A DNA stretch of 64,000 bases from Epiperipatus broadwayi (lineage: Eukaryota; Onychophora; Udeonychophora; Euonychophora; Peripatidae), in NCBI GenBank assembly GCA_028023455.1, contig JAQFVV010012405.1, positions 1,571,677 to 1,635,676 of the forward strand. The letters run 5' to 3'. How positions within the stretch are numbered: the stretch's first letter is position 1; each line of letters begins with the position of its first letter. Made by a program: the position numbers and the translations under genes. Of the stretch, positions 11,285-25,021 are shown one piece after another. The notes below the pieces were generated by a model. The model did not search any database, was not told the DNA's origin, and saw nothing but the letters and a program-made list of their open reading frames with translations.

Positions 11285-13690
11285 TAATTAAACAATTGAA
11301 AGATGAGAATGCTATAGGTAAATTTGATTATAACAATAGAAATGAGAAAGGTAATAGACTTGTGGAGTTTTCAGAAAAATAAAAACTTTATGAATTCTTT
11401 TTTTTTTTAATAAAATATTAAACGCAAATGGATATGTCAGCATCCAAATGAAGGTACAGCAGAATTGGATTATATTTAGACTAACACAAAATATATATTT
11501 TAAGATTGTAATGTTCTTAATAAATTCAACACAGGAAGTGATCATCGTTTAGTAAGGTGTACGATACAGGTTAATGCAAAATTAGAGCGAAAAAAATTAT
11601 TACGAAAAACAATGTTCACAGTTTATATTCCTAATCTTCAGAAACATTCCAATGAATTTAAATTGGAACTTGCAATTCGTTTTTAAATATAAACAGATTT
11701 TGAACATGATTCAGATTTGAACAAATTCAGTAGGAAGATAACTGATACATTTTAAAAAATTACTACCAAAGTAGCTATTGACCAGTAAAATTTCTTCGGA
11801 GATGACAATTTATAAAGAAAAGAAGGAACATAAAAATAATGCATTAAAAAGGATTGAATGTCTCTAATTTTGTAAAGTAATGCGAAAAAAAGTTAATGAT
11901 ATAAGTAAGTATAACTATGAACTAACAAGGAAAGCTACAGAAGACAATAAAAGTCTCGAGTGTAAAACAATATATTGGTATTGATATTAAACTTATTTAA
12001 GTAAGTGTAATTATGAACTAACAAGGAAAGCTATAGAAGACAATAAAAGTTTCAAGAATGTAAAACAACATATTGGTATTGATATTAAACTTATTTCTGT
12101 AATAAGAAAAAAGATGGATCTATTATTAAAAAAAGAGATATCATGAAATGTGTAGGAGTTCTATCAAGGATTGTTTAACAATAAAGAACAATGAAAAGTA
12201 CATACTACATCTGTTATATCTTCTGAATTTCCCAGGATTTTAAGTAAAAAAGTGAGTCATGCAATTAAATTTATGAAGAAAGGAAAAACTCCAGGTAATG
12301 ATGTAATTATAATCGATATCTTAAAAAAAGCAGGTGAAGAAATATAATTTTTTTTGGCAAAGCTATATACCAAATATCTAAATAATGAAGATATGCCAGA
12401 TGATTGGAAGAATGCACTATTAATATTAATATTTTAAAAATGTAATGAAAAGATATTAGAAATTACAGACTTATCAGTTTTGTACAAAATTTTTACCAAG
12501 ATAATTACAACTTGTCTACAGAGAACTTTGAATTTTAATCAACCAAAAGAAAAAAAACTGGATTTAAAAGTGGTTTCCAAATATTGAGTGAAGTTATAGC
12601 AATGACCAATGAATATGAGTTGCCATTATGCTTTGGATTTGTAGATTATGAAAAGGCATTTGATTCTATAAACATTTCATAAGTGATTAAAGCATTAGAT
12701 CATGAAGGTATAGACCCAGGATATTATCGTATTCTGATGAATATTTATAAAAATGCAACAGTAACAATTATTATAATGTAATTAACATTGAGAAGAGTAT
12801 ACAAAAGGGTGATTCCATATCTCCAAAACTTTTTACAGCAGTTTGCAAGAAGTATTTTGTAAATTAAAATGGGAAACTAAAGGAATAAAAGTAAATGGTG
12901 ATTATTTAATTGATCTATATTTTGCAGATGATGTAGTTGTTTTTGCAAATAATGCTTTAGAACTTCAGAAAATGTTGCAAGAGTTATCAGATGAAAGTAA
13001 GAAAATATGATTAAAATTAAATATTAAAAAGATTGAAGTAATAATGTTCAATGGATTTTCTCAAACAATGGAAATAAAGATTGATAATGATGAATTAAAA
13101 GAAATTAACAACTACAAATATCTTGGTCAAATTATTACTACAGATGGAAATATAATGGATAAAGTTAATCATAGAATTAAATTTGGCTGGAATGCTTTTG
13201 GTAGAAGTAATTTAATATTAAAAGGAAATATGCCTATGTGTTTGGAAAAGGTTTTTAATAAATGTGTTATACCAGTTCTTACTTATGAATCTGATATTTG
13301 GACACTTAACAAAAGAGCAATACAGAGACTTCAGACCTCTCAACAAAGTATGGAGAGATGCATATTGGGAATAACAAGAAGAGATTGAAAACAAAATACA
13401 TGGATAAGAGAACAAACAGGTGTTATTGACTTCATTGAAAGAATAAAGACTAAAGTGGATTGGACATATTGCTAAAAGAGATGATAATAGAAGGATAGTT
13501 GAAATATTAAACTGGATTCTAAGAGATTGTAAGAAATCTAGAAAAAAACATGTGAGATGGATGGATGAAATAAGAAAGTGTACTGGGATAATGCGAAGAA
13601 AAGAGGCTAGAGATTAGAGATGGATTGAACTTGGACAGACCTTCATCCTTCAGTGGATTGATAATGGTTGAACATAATGAATGACGTCAT
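11285..13690 (+). pseudogene. RTE-like LINE body (LINE-A2): endonuclease end, RT, C-terminal domain
   Basis: In order: endonuclease remainder ('IKQLKDENAIGKFDYNNRN', 'NRLVEFSEK'); about 11530 'RFNTGSDH'-like sequence; RT fingers and palm (about 12480-13000) with 'FVDYEKAFDSIN', 'QKGDSISPKLFTAV' and the catalytic 'FADDVVVFANN' (from about 12920); then an open stretch (13044-13388) 'YLGQIITTDGNIMDKVNHRI', 'KCVIPVLTYESDIWTLNKRA', 'SMERCILGITRRD', and a tail ending near 'FILQWIDNG' at about 13670. These are RTE-clade hallmarks. Many stops and frameshifts make it dead. A 97-bp tandem duplication lies within it at about 11904-12097. Confidence 0.8.
11904..12097. repeat. 97-bp tandem duplication inside LINE-A2
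   Basis: Two adjacent copies, both containing 'GAACTAACAAGGAAAGCTA' and ending 'GATATTAAACTTATTT', differ by a few substitutions and small indels. The duplication therefore predates some of the decay. Confidence 0.75.
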
Positions 13691-14009
13691 TTATAAATAT
13701 ATGGGATTAATATTATATTTTCAATGTTTAATTTGCTTTTTTTTTTTACCAACTTTATGTTTAATTTTTATTTGTAGATAATTTAATAATGACAATAAAA
13801 TATGGTTAAGACATAGGATACATTTTTTTATAAAAATTATCCAATTCTTATGAAATAAGTTTTTTAAGAATTTGACAAAAATGTTTTTATAATATATTTA
13901 TGAATGTATGCATAATTTTGAACCGAATAGACAATTTTTATTAATTAATTAAAAAATATTTATTTTTCTATCACTATTATTATTATTACATATAAACAAA
14001 TGTTTTGTT

Positions 14010-14140
14010 TAAACCATCAAACATCACATGATATTGGATGAGTAGGCACTAGATATGGATTTTATGCACAAACCTTTCTGCATTCATTAATTATTCTGGC
14101 TTGCACTGAGTGGCGCTACTGTATGGAGAGTTTTGCCTAT
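14010..14140. repeat. K-family repeat fragment
   Basis: It carries 'ATATTGGATGAGTAGGCACT', 'TTTATGCACAAACCTTTCTG' and 'TGCACTGAGTGGCGCTACTG', the 3' half of the K repeat. The ribozyme core is missing; only the distal stem-I half (TTGGAT) remains. Confidence 0.65.
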
Positions 14141-14160
14141 GTGAAAAACATTTTGTTTAA

Positions 14161-14263
14161 ACAGTTAGCCGAGAGGTATCGCAGTCGCCATGCAAGCAAG
14201 TAGTTGGTTGCAGACGGTTGTGGGTTCGCGTCCCGGCCGAAGCTATGACATATGAAAAAAAAA
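14161..14263 (+). mobile_element. tRNA-derived SINE (SINE-1), copy 1
   Basis: Pol III promoter boxes are visible: box A TAGCCGAGAGG (14166-14176) and box B GGTTCGCGTCC (around 14223). The 3' end is GACATATG followed by a run of about 14 A. The same head and tail occur at 28726-28832, 39708-39795 and 62150-62242. A target duplication is not clear here. Confidence 0.75.
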
Positions 14264-14389
14264 AAAAAACCACTATAAAAAAACATGGATGCATCCATAT
14301 TTTTAAAAAACAATGATATTTAATAATTTGTAAGTGCAGATTGTTGGATGGATTATAAATTAGGACATTCAAGACTAAAATGATAGATG

Positions 14390-16800
14390 TATTAAAAATA
14401 ATTTTATTCCAATCGTATTCATAAGAAAATTGATGTTTATTCTTTAGAATAATCTACTATATATACTAAATGTCAAGAGCTATTAAACACTAAAATTGCT
14501 TATTTGAATCCATATTATTGAAGTATAGAAGTCTCTTAAGAAGTAGTATAAATGCATATAAATATATTCTTGAGTTCACTAAAAAGAGGAATCATGACTG
14601 GTTTTCTGACTGTGATCTAATTGTTATTTGATTAATATATTAAATTTATTAAGCGCAAGCAGATGATATAATAATAATGTGAAAGGCTGAAACCTTTGAC
14701 AGATGTGCTTTAAAAAATGCTTACGTGACAGCCAATCAGATGTAATAATGACTGCACATGAAACTCTCAATTCAAAAACATAAGGCAGAGATTTTACAAG
14801 AAAAAGATGGAACCACTTTATTCTCTACTTAAATTTATATATAAATAAGCCAGACTGATTAATAGGAAATGTGGCATTTTCTGTTTGGCAAAATAATAGA
14901 TTAAATGTAGAACTTCATAATAGATATAAAGATCTGAAGACAGAAGTTCAACAACTGACAAGAAGGCTTAAAAATGAGTGGTGGACTATAACTGCAAAGA
15001 AGATACAGCAACATATGGACTGAGAAATAATATCACAATCCTATTAAATCCAGAAATGGCATTCTCTTATATAATGACAATGATATTTTAAACCTCTAGA
15101 AAGAATATTTTGATCATATTTTGAACAATGATAAGGAATTGAAATGACAACTTTTAATGATATATCCATTTTATCACCTATTTAGATTTGGACAAAGATA
15201 ATCATCTCAGCAAAATCAAAACAGCTTTTTGTAATTTGAAAAATGGAAATGTTGCAGGTCCTGATGAAATACTCATAAAAATTTTAATATATGTATAGTA
15301 ATTTCAAAAATATCATTTTTTTAGAATATGGACCCATGAACTTGTGCCACCTAATCTTAAGGATGCTTCTACTGTTCCAATTTTTTAAAATAAAGGGAAT
15401 AGACAAGACTCAAATAATTATTGTGAATATCATTATTTTCACTACAATATTCTGCTTCATGTCACAAATAAAGTTACCAGCGACTCATTGTGGTTTAGAG
15501 AATAAAGAAACATGGTAGACATGGATTTTAATATCAGCCAAGTGCAAGAAAATGGGAAAAAACAAAACATTTATATAGTGCTTTTATTGATGTAAGTTAT
15601 GACATCTGATTTAATTAATCAGCAGTCTTATGGTATTGTTTGAAATTAGTTGGTTGTGCATTAAAATTTATTTGTATTATAGTTTTTATAAGATAGAATG
15701 AGAGGTGTTATTATTACATATGGAAAATCTAAGGCATTTGAAATGAAAACTGGTATCAAAGATGTGTATTTGCTCCATCATTATGGTCAATTTTTATAAC
15801 AGTTGTCTTTAGAACTATTTATTGTCAGTTTAATGAAACAGGGACCAAATGCAACACACAAATAATGGTGGAATTTTAATTTGAATCAAAAGCAAAGAAC
15901 TCCTATTTCTTGGATTCTGGATTTATGGTATGCTAATGATCATCCTATTTTTACTGATTCTAAAGACTTACAGAATGTATTTAATTTTTTTGAATGCAAA
16001 ATATAAAGACTTAAATTCTATGTTTTGTCAGCCAGTGGTGAAAGAAAAATTCTTAGCAACTTTTAGTTTGAATGGTTATGAACTTGAGAATGTAAACCAA
16101 TTTAAATACTTAGTTAATATTATAAGTAGAAAGGGTGGACTTAGATATTAAGTTCCTTCACAAGGTTCAATATACTGCTGCTGCTTTTAACAAGTTAAAA
16201 GGTAGAATATTTCATCCTAAGGAATTAACTATTGCAACTAAGTAAGTTCACTTAATTTATTATATGGATATAAGATTATTGATGAAATACAAAGGTGTTA
16301 GGAAAGTTTTCATTTAAGGATATTCAATAAAAAAATTATAAAATATAATGCCGAGATCATAAAATCAATATGGTTTTCAATTTTCTTGATGTGATACTAT
16401 AAGTACACTATTGCAAAATCACACTTTCAATAGATTAATTATACAAAATGAATGAATAATTGAAGACTACCTGAAAGAGTGTTTTATGGTAAACATGATT
16501 ATTTTTATGGGAAAGATGGACCTTGTCTATATTATAAGGATTGTCTCAAGCATAATTTAAAGAAGTGTAATTTTGAATGTTTTCATTCAATTAAGTGGAG
16601 ATGTTGAAGTATTTCAGAAACAAATTTTTCTGATAAAAAAAATTAAAAGACAAATAGAAAAATAGACCTATGTGGATGATTCATAAAATAGTTTATATAG
16701 TTTTTTATAAAATTCATTTCTAGAACAGTATTTTTTTATTTTCTTTCTTTGGAGTTGGAATGATCATACTTGTTTAAGAATGACTGCTATATATATATTG
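14390..16800 (+). pseudogene. LINE-B1, degenerate non-LTR retrotransposon (RT half)
   Basis: Broken plus-strand frames read 'TKKRNHDWFSDCDLIV' (about 14578), 'NGILLYNDNDILNL' (15058), 'KTAFCNLKNGNVAGPDEI' (15210), 'IWTHELVPPNLKDASTVPIF' (15325), then 'VLAPS', 'WYANDHPIFTDSKDLQN' (RT palm, 15930) and 'LNGYELENVNQFKYLVNIIS' (16070). These match the EN-RT linker, RT and thumb of a LINE family different from LINE-A. Its 3' UTR resembles those of LINE-B2 (63.6 kb) and LINE-B4 (36.3 kb). Non-functional. Confidence 0.7.
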
Positions 16801-18460
16801 TAACCTTATATTTTGGTATGAAATATAGATTGGTGGAACTGATTTAAAATTTCTCTATCTTCTTCTATATGACTTAATTACCATAGTTGGCACTTTGTGT
16901 ATATTTGTATTCAAGTTGACTTAATAATGACATTATGTAATTTCATTTTTTTTCCTATTAGTTTTGCCCTTTTCCAATCACTGAGTTGGACAAGCTGTGT
17001 TTAACCTGAAAAACTAGCAGCATATTACATCAAATTTAGTAAGGTATAAATACTACTAATAATCATTATTTGTTTTTCTCTTTAACTAATCCTAAAGATT
17101 AGCTTTAGTTAATTAAAATGGTTTATTTAATTTATCTTGAATTAGTCAATAGAATACAATAAATGCATTTTTTTTTATTTTTAACAGAAATATGTAAATG
17201 AGAAGAAATGTAATTGGATAAAAGGGAGAGAGAACATTCAGAGATTTTTTTATTAACTGGGATAGACGATAAGTCTGTAAAAAAATGTCTACTGTTAAAA
17301 ATGTAACAAATATGAAAGCTATTCCTTAAAATTAAGGATAAAGAAATTAAATTAAGATTTTTCTTATGTAATTCAACTTGTGGTGTTATGTTAATAAAAA
17401 TATGAATAGCTAAACTTAAACGAGTCTGTTGAAGCCTGCTAACCGAGTATCTAACTGCTGATTATCTTCTAAAATGTCTATAATTGAAAATGTACTGATA
17501 TTATCAACCGAGACAATAGGAATAAGTCCTTAAAGGTCAGTCTACCTGGAAATATTTTTTTATTGCTTACAGACTATATTAACATTGGATATATTTTACT
17601 TTTATGATTTTAAATTATATAATTATACCATACATATAAGAAGAGGAATGCTTTAGCAATTTTAAAATGTCTAAACGATAAAGATTTAACTGTATCCCAC
17701 TTTGAACTTATATTAAAGATAACATTCCCACTCTGTGAGTTGTCATCTTATTGTTAAAATAATAATGTAGCTGTTGAAAGAAAATAATAGCTAACCATTT
17801 TATAACTGTCGTAACAATTATGGAATAACTGTTTGCTTGCACAATCATTCCTAGTCTTTGACACTCACTCACTAAATTAAAAGTAAGGAAATATTTTAAT
17901 TTTGAAGAATGCCTACATGGAAATAATGAAGTTTATTAATTTTTGAGGAAGACTCTAGTTATAAATAATGAAATTGGTTAACATGGAGGGATGCTCTATA
18001 TTTGTGTAATAGTGCTTTAAAAGAAAAGGATTAGCCTTAAACATTCATAAAGAGATTCTTTAGATGGAGTTGATATATTTCACATGCTATAGCATTATAC
18101 ATGTCATATTTTTTTATAAATATCCCACATTTTCAGAGAGGCTATGTGTGAATCAATTAATTATACACTATTCATTATGGATGAAAACGAAAAGGAATAC
18201 AATCAAACTTATAAAATTCTATATGTTATAATTGAAAAACTATTTAATTTATATGTTGTGCATTAAGTATTAAGAAAATGTGTTATTGATTCCATTGGAG
18301 AATATTTAATATAGTTGAAATATTATGTTAGTGTAGTTATTTAAAAAAGTATGTAGTCTTATTTTGGTTTATATTTCTATATTGTCTTATACATGTATGA
18401 AGTTCACAGTATATAATCTATGGGGCCTAAAATAATTATTTATTAATTTAAGATTAATTG
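16801..18460. other. No gene recognised
   Basis: AT-rich sequence without convincing exons, repeats or terminal motifs that I can name. Confidence 0.4.
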
Positions 18461-19440
18461 TATTGAACATATGGTATAGGGATTGAGGAGAATCAATTAT
18501 TAGGGAACAGTGTTTGAGTAAAGCTTTAATGATTATTTAATGAATTTATAATGTACATCAACACCATATGGCTTAGCTCTGTATGCCTTTTCAGGGTTTT
18601 TGTGCCTATGCTCATATTATATTTACTAGGTATCATTATTCTGCCCATGTTTTATGCAAAGTCTGCCATTATCTGTTATTTCTCATGCTAAAGTACTTAT
18701 TTCATGTTATGTCTTAGTTCATGTTCGTAAGACTAGATGAGTCTCTTAATTTAGAGGTTTTATAGATGAGGGTAATTTTTTGTCCCTTTTACTTGGGAAG
18801 TGAATATCAGCACTATTTTATAATGTTATATGGCACTAGTCTATGCTGGTGGTTCAATCTGCAGAATGATCTCTTGCCATTTTATTATATTCTTTATATT
18901 TGTTTCTGCACTGGCGGTTAATTCACAGAATATTCTGTAATGGTGCTTGTTGCTCTGATGATGGTTAGAAAACCCACAGATCATTTAATGCTTTATTTCT
19001 TTGCACAGATGAATACATCCACAGGAATACCAATGCTATTTGTTGTATAAATGTGCTTGGACAGAGTCTCCATACATTATGATGTTGTTTCCCACATTTT
19101 TAGATTGACCTTGCATGTTTAGTTATCAGCTATTAAACGGGAATTTGATAAATTATTTCTATAATTTATTTCATATCAATTTATACGATATTTCCAGCTG
19201 AGTTGAGATTCAAATTTTCTTTGATTAATTATCTCCCCATGGCCAGCTTTTGCATGTTTACCAATACTAATTATTACTATTATTATAGATCTGGGTATGG
19301 GTGCATGGGTTTTGGTATTGACATATTGGTCATGTTAATGTCTAGATGTTCGAACCTACCCTCTCTTCTATAAAGGCTCAAATAAATCTCTTAAAATTGG
19401 ATCAAAGGGAAGAACCGTATATCCCATGGTTCAAGAAAAA
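18461..19440. other. Unassigned, slightly less AT-rich; possibly leader/LTR of the decayed element downstream
   Basis: The block 18500-19200 is less AT-rich than its flanks and precedes a decayed retroviral-type protease. It could be LTR or leader sequence, but I cannot see paired LTR ends. No ORF. Confidence 0.25.
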
Positions 19441-20060
19441 ATGGAGAAAACCCACAGGTAATAGAGAAAGACAAGAACAATGAAAGAAGAAAGTAATTTA
19501 ATTTGTGAATGGAATGAAAATGAAACAAAATTGTTGTTGCATAATTACCCAAACATCCCTATACAATTAAAACCACATTAAAGTATATGTTCTGTTTGAC
19601 TCAGGCAGCCAAATATCGGTGATGTCAGAAACCATAAATGAGCACATTGTCAACCAGGATCTTATTATTCAAATTCTGCCCGTGAAATCAGTATAGGTGA
19701 CTCTAGAAAACAGTAGAAAGGCCAAATTATGCACCAAGTAAGTCTGGATTCAGATAGAAGTGGGAAAAAATATATATCCTATATAATGCTGATTCTAAAG
19801 GAATTAGTATACTATTATTTTGAGTTCAGATTTCATGCATAAAACTAAGTGCATAATAGATTACAAAAAATATCAGGTCACTTGTGAGGGGAAAGTGGTA
19901 ACTTTATGGCCTCAACATCTGCACCAGTCAACTGGTATTTGCTGCATACAACACAAGGCTGAGAGGCAGAAGGTAACTGCCAAGCTGCAGGAGTCTCCAT
20001 GTGCCAAAGAGAAATGGCAAAGTAGAGTGGAAGAAGTATATGTTAAAACAATTGCAATTT
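19440..20060 (+). pseudogene. Decayed LTR-retroelement aspartic protease region
   Basis: From 19589 the frame reads 'VLFDSGSQISVMSE', the D-S-G active-site motif of pepsin-type retroelement proteases in its usual 'vLfDsGSqis' setting, followed by 'IQILPVKSV' and then a stop. After frameshifts the ORF 19820-20095 includes 'HKTKCIIDYKKYQVTCEGKV', which resembles the segment after 'LGxDFL' at the end of such proteases. No RT or integrase follows; a K-family repeat begins at about 20060. Confidence 0.5.
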
Positions 20061-20150
20061 TCCCCCACAACAGTGCCACCCAGTGCAAACCTTAGTGATC
20101 AATAGATGCAAAAAGCTTGAGCATTTTGCCACTGTTTTGACAGCTTGTGG
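20060..20150. repeat. K-family repeat arm
   Basis: It contains 'CAGTGCCACCCAGTGCAAAC' followed by 'CTTAGTGATCAATAGATGCA', the terminal segment of the K foldback repeat, fused to the end of the protease remnant. Confidence 0.55.
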
Positions 20151-20274
20151 ACGTGAAAAGTAAAAGTGACCATGTGTTTTTTTTAGTCATTTCAAATTAC
20201 GTGTTCAATACATTATCATTTATCCAACCAACTTCCTGTATGCATATTCTAAAAATCCACATTTAAACCTTTTT

Positions 20275-20410
20275 TTGCCCTAGATTGATTAGCAAAGTGG
20301 TAAAATGTTAGATTAGAAATTGTAAGATTTCCTGGATTCCTGGATCAATTCCAGTTCTAACATTTCTGGTATTTGAACTCCTTATAAATTCCTGAGCATT
20401 GAGATCATTT
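20275..20410 (+). mobile_element. Second tRNA-derived SINE type (SINE-2), copy 1
   Basis: Box-A-like TTAGCAAAGTGG (about 20290) and box-B-like GGATCAATTCC (about 20342) have tRNA-like spacing. The body 'CTAACATTTCTGGTATTTGA' recurs in related form at 40150-40290. The head differs from SINE-1. Confidence 0.5.
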
Positions 20411-22840
20411 AATGATTTTGTGTTTTTGTAAATTTTCAGCGACTTTCATATAGAAATTTATCACTTGCAAGCTTCGGGCCAGTTGTTGATGGTACTGCAG
20501 CATCACCTGGTGGCAATCGAGCACATACTCCACAACTACCGTAAAATCTTGAATTTACTTTTAATAGAAAGTTACATTCCAGGTTTTAATTCTTAAATAC
20601 TTTTTTTAAAACAAGCACACACAATTTGGAACAATTTTCACAAATCATTTTAAAATTATGCATCAATGAAAGTAATTCAAATAATAAGATAGTCTACTAT
20701 GAATAACATCTTAATGTTAGCACTGACTTAATAGAAGTAGCTTAAATATTCTCTTTCATAATATAATGCATAGGTGATTGTAACTAAGAATATACTAGAT
20801 ATATAAATAGAAATGAAAAGCAACACATTCAAAATAAAAAGGATTACAGTATTTAATTCATTATCAATCAACTAAAAGTTATCACTTTCATAAAGTCTGA
20901 CTGTACAATAATTTAAAATATTTTTCTTTTCCAATTATAAAACAGTACATACAGAATATTCTGTTTGTAATATAAAGTAATTGTTTATAAAATAAATGGA
21001 TCATTGATTGTTATAATTTTACAACAATTTATTTAACTTCTCATATTTACATTTTCACTATAAACTTTATAATTCTACCAAACTTGTATTGTTCAAGTTA
21101 ATATGAAAAGGTAAAATAAACTAATAAGAAAGTCTTAAAAGCACTAAGCCAGCTTTTGGCAGATTACTGCCAAAATCATAGTGCTGAATAGAACTGGGCT
21201 ATTAAAAATATGCATCTATAGTATGTCGAAGACTAATATGTAAATCAGGCCAAGTTTGGTAGAATTACAAAATTAAATGAAAAGTGTATATACTATTGAG
21301 ATTTACATTATAAACTTTAATAAGCTTTAATGTATAAAACTAAATTGTAAATTAAAATTAATGATAGCATTAAATTGTGTAAAATAATTAGTATTCAAAC
21401 CCCGGCCAAGGACCTGCCACAATGAAGGAACTTAAAAATCATTGATAAATATTATATCTGAACCAGATTTATAACATTTCTGTACTGCCCTTGCCCCCCC
21501 CCCCTTGGATGGGAGCATTTAAAAAAAAATACAAATAGCACTTGTAATTTACAATTTAAAAATTTAAAGCAAAAACTGTAATATATCAATAAATAGATAC
21601 ATAAAATATTTTGACAATGCTTGCAAATTTTTTTTATTGATTAAAATTATTAAATTAATTAATCATATAAAAACTTGTTTAGAAGGCTTTGTGAAATATA
21701 AATATTTACATGGCAGATTGAGAACAATTCCATTTCAATTATTCTACCAATTTTTTAAATTTATGTGACTGAGAAACAGTTCTTTTGAATCCGTTATTCT
21801 ACTACTGCACAAATCATATTTTTTTTATTTAAACTACTTTTTTTGGAAGCCCTACTAACAAAATACCTCATTCCTGATGGGAGTATAAACAAATATAAAT
21901 TTTTATCTCAGAGTAGACAAATTGTGATGTGACTTTGATAAACATCTTGTATTAAAAAATAATATAAAATATATGATTAACCACAATTAAAATTTACATT
22001 TTAAAAATTTTTCTTAGAAACTACATCAATAATAATTTAACTTGTAATGACTACAACACGATTTAGCCGTTATATTAAAATGTTTGTATAAAATTTTTTT
22101 AAAAATATAGCCATAAAATTGTAAAAAGAAATAAAATTACTTTTGTTTAACTGGATTCAATAGATCGTTTTCTTATAATCAGCTATTATAATGAAATAAA
22201 TTTGCTTTTTATTATTGTTGTCATTTATTACGATAAGTTTTATAATATTTGTTTTAAAATGTAAAAAAATGGTCAATGAAAAAAGATGAAAAAAATTTAC
22301 AGTCGGACTACAAGTGATATGACACATACTAAACAGACAAGGAGGGTATAAAATTTACATTATGTGACCAAAATTCAAACTAATTTGATTTTTGCAAAAT
22401 AGAGACGTATTTAAGAAGGTACTGAGATGGACACATGTTCAATTTTAAAAATAATATAAAATTAAGACATATGAAAACTGATAATGGAATAATCCACTGT
22501 TTGTAGCCAATGCAGGTTTTAAGTAAAATTTTAAAAAAATATTAAAAAAAAGAATAAATCAGTAAAAAAATAAATATGTACAACTTTATAAATTGTTAAT
22601 CAGAAGATGATATTGAGGATTATTCATGTGACGGATAATTTTACAACATATATTTTATATAATTATAAACATGATTTTTATATAATAAAATGAAGTCAAT
22701 TTGTGCTCATAAAAATAAAAAATTACAAAAATAGAATGACTCTGTAAAATATTTCAATATAAATTATATACAAATTAAACTATTCTGATGCAATAAAAAT
22801 GCTATTTGTTACAAGTTTTTTAGAAGTATATTATATATAT
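20411..22840. other. No gene recognised; very AT-rich
   Basis: Long A/T runs and a poly-C tract (about 21495-21506). No ORF above background and no repeat family identified. Confidence 0.45.
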
Positions 22841-22999
22841 CATTAAAAACCAGTTAACACTTAGACAATCCCAATATCAATCAACAATTTCAAACTGTTG
22901 TCAAGACAACTTCCTTTTAACAATAAGAGGTTGCCATGACAACAGTTTGAAATTGTTGATTGTTATTGATATTGTCTAAGTGTTGACTGGTTTTTAATG
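22841..22999. repeat. Foldback C (arms about 65-70 bp)
   Basis: The ends CATTAAAAACCAGTTAACAC and its near complement (to 22999) enclose arms containing CAACAATTTCAAACTGTTGT. The loop is about 20 nt. No hammerhead core and no obvious target duplication. Confidence 0.75.
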
Positions 23000-23289
23000 A
23001 TTATTTACAAATCCATTTAGCTTTGAGCATTATTACACTTAATATGTGTATATGATAAATGTTTCACCAATTAAAAAAAACAGGTTTTTAAGATGTTCAA
23101 TATTCTTTCAGTCTTTTTGCATTATTTATTTTAAATAAAACATTCTACATTTCCTTTCACACTTTTTAACGTTTTTAGAATTGACTATCTAGCAATCTTC
23201 TTCACAGCTGTAAAATGCAATTGTGCTACATTACTTTACCTCTTATTTTGATGTTATATAAATATGTATCATTATCATTTTCACACATT

Positions 23290-24560
23290 ATCAGAAAAGT
23301 GTACAATGAATACTCTCCACAAATATAATTCAGTTTATCTGATTTATAGTCTTCCTTCTCCATATCACACTAACAAACCTCCTTATTTCATTTAAACAAG
23401 TGGTCTCTTTCTGAATCTTTTGCAATATCTTGGAGTCCTGTTTTAAATTTTAATTGTCCATATATATATATCATTAGTCATTCATTTCAGTCTCTTGATT
23501 CTTTCAATGATATCAATGATATCCGATTGTTCTCTCATTCAAATATTTCACTTTAAATCAATTATTGTTACTTCCTATATATATTCCTATATAACTTATT
23601 GAGTAGTCTGAAGTCTTGGTATTACTCTTCAGATAAGTGTCCAAGTTTAATATCAATAAATAAAAACTAGTAAAACCTATAGACATATTTCTTTTAAATA
23701 CTAAATTATTTCTACCAAAATCATTCTATCCAAGTATAATTCTATGATTAATTTTCACTCATTATGTTTTCATCCATATTAATAATTTGACCAAGATACT
23801 TATAAATGTTAACTTCTAACTGATAATTATCAATCTTTATTTTCTTCTTCTAAAAAAATCCATTGAACATTACTTAAATTTTTTTAGTATTTATCGTTAG
23901 ACCTACTTTTTAATTTCATCTTATAATTCTTGCAACATTTCTTGAAACACTGAAGCATTCACATGATCTTCAAAATATAGATGTCTTAAATAATAATTTC
24001 ATGAATTTTTATTTATTTAGTTTCCCATTTTAATCCACAAAATACTTTTTGTAAAACTGCTGTAAAAAGTTTTGAAGATGTAGAATCGACCTATTATTAT
24101 CTTATCAATGCTAATTTTCTTAGTGGCCACCATATAATCTATTCTCTGCAAGTGCATTTTTATAAATGTACTTTGATAGTCAAAAGCTGTAATCATTGCG
24201 GAAATGGTTATAGAATTAAATATCTTTTTTAAAATTACAAATCCAAAGCTTAATAATAACCCACATTCATTAATTCATTCTATAACTTCTTTCAATAACT
24301 GAATGCAATTCATTGTGCTAAAACCATTTTTAAATCCAGCTTGTTTTTTTTGGTTGATTTGAGGTCAAAGTTCACTGCAAACTAATTGTAATTATCTAGG
24401 TTAAGATTTTACATAGAAATGATAGAAGATTGATAGATCTGTAATTTATATCCACTTCTTTATTACCTTTTTTAATATTACACTTGCATTATTCTAATTA
24501 TCTGACATATCTTTATCACTTAGACAATTGGTATATACATATTTATTTTTTCTTTCTATA
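23290..24560 (-). pseudogene. LINE-A3, degenerate RTE-like RT and C-terminal region
   Basis: Read on the minus strand, the order matches the 3' half of LINE-A2: RT pieces at about 24350-24000 (equivalents of 'GFKSG', 'IKALDHEG' and the gap before 'LQKMLQEL'), then about 23870-23750 'NGF..', 'KYLGQIIN', and the basic tail near 23400. All reading frames are broken. Confidence 0.55.
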
Positions 24561-25020
24561 ACCTTTTACATTTTTAATAGAAAATTAAAACAAATTAAAT
24601 AATTACAGAAAGAAAAAACATATATTTGTATATTTACATATAAAAAAATCATTAAAATAGGTTTAATGTGTATTTAAGTAAAAATAATAATAATGTAATT
24701 ATTTATTACAACACTAGTGGACTGTTGAAATTATCAAATATCTTAATAAAAAACACTATTAAAAAGTGCAAAAGGAAGTTTACTTTATTTAGAAACAGTG
24801 CACTTTCCAAATAATAATAACTGTATTTTATTTAAATAGATAAATATTCCAATTAAGATATGGACACAACACAAGATTTTATATACATATTCTTTTTTTA
24901 TTATAAAATATAATTTAAAAACTTTTTTCATTCATCTGAAGAGGTAAGCAATCTGTTTAAAAGTATATATTTTGTAATAACAATAAAAATACTAAATATA
25001 ATGTAATTAACTATTATATA
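24561..25020. other. No gene recognised
   Basis: AT-rich sequence downstream of MGST1 with no identified feature. Confidence 0.4.
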
Positions 25021-25021
25021 C

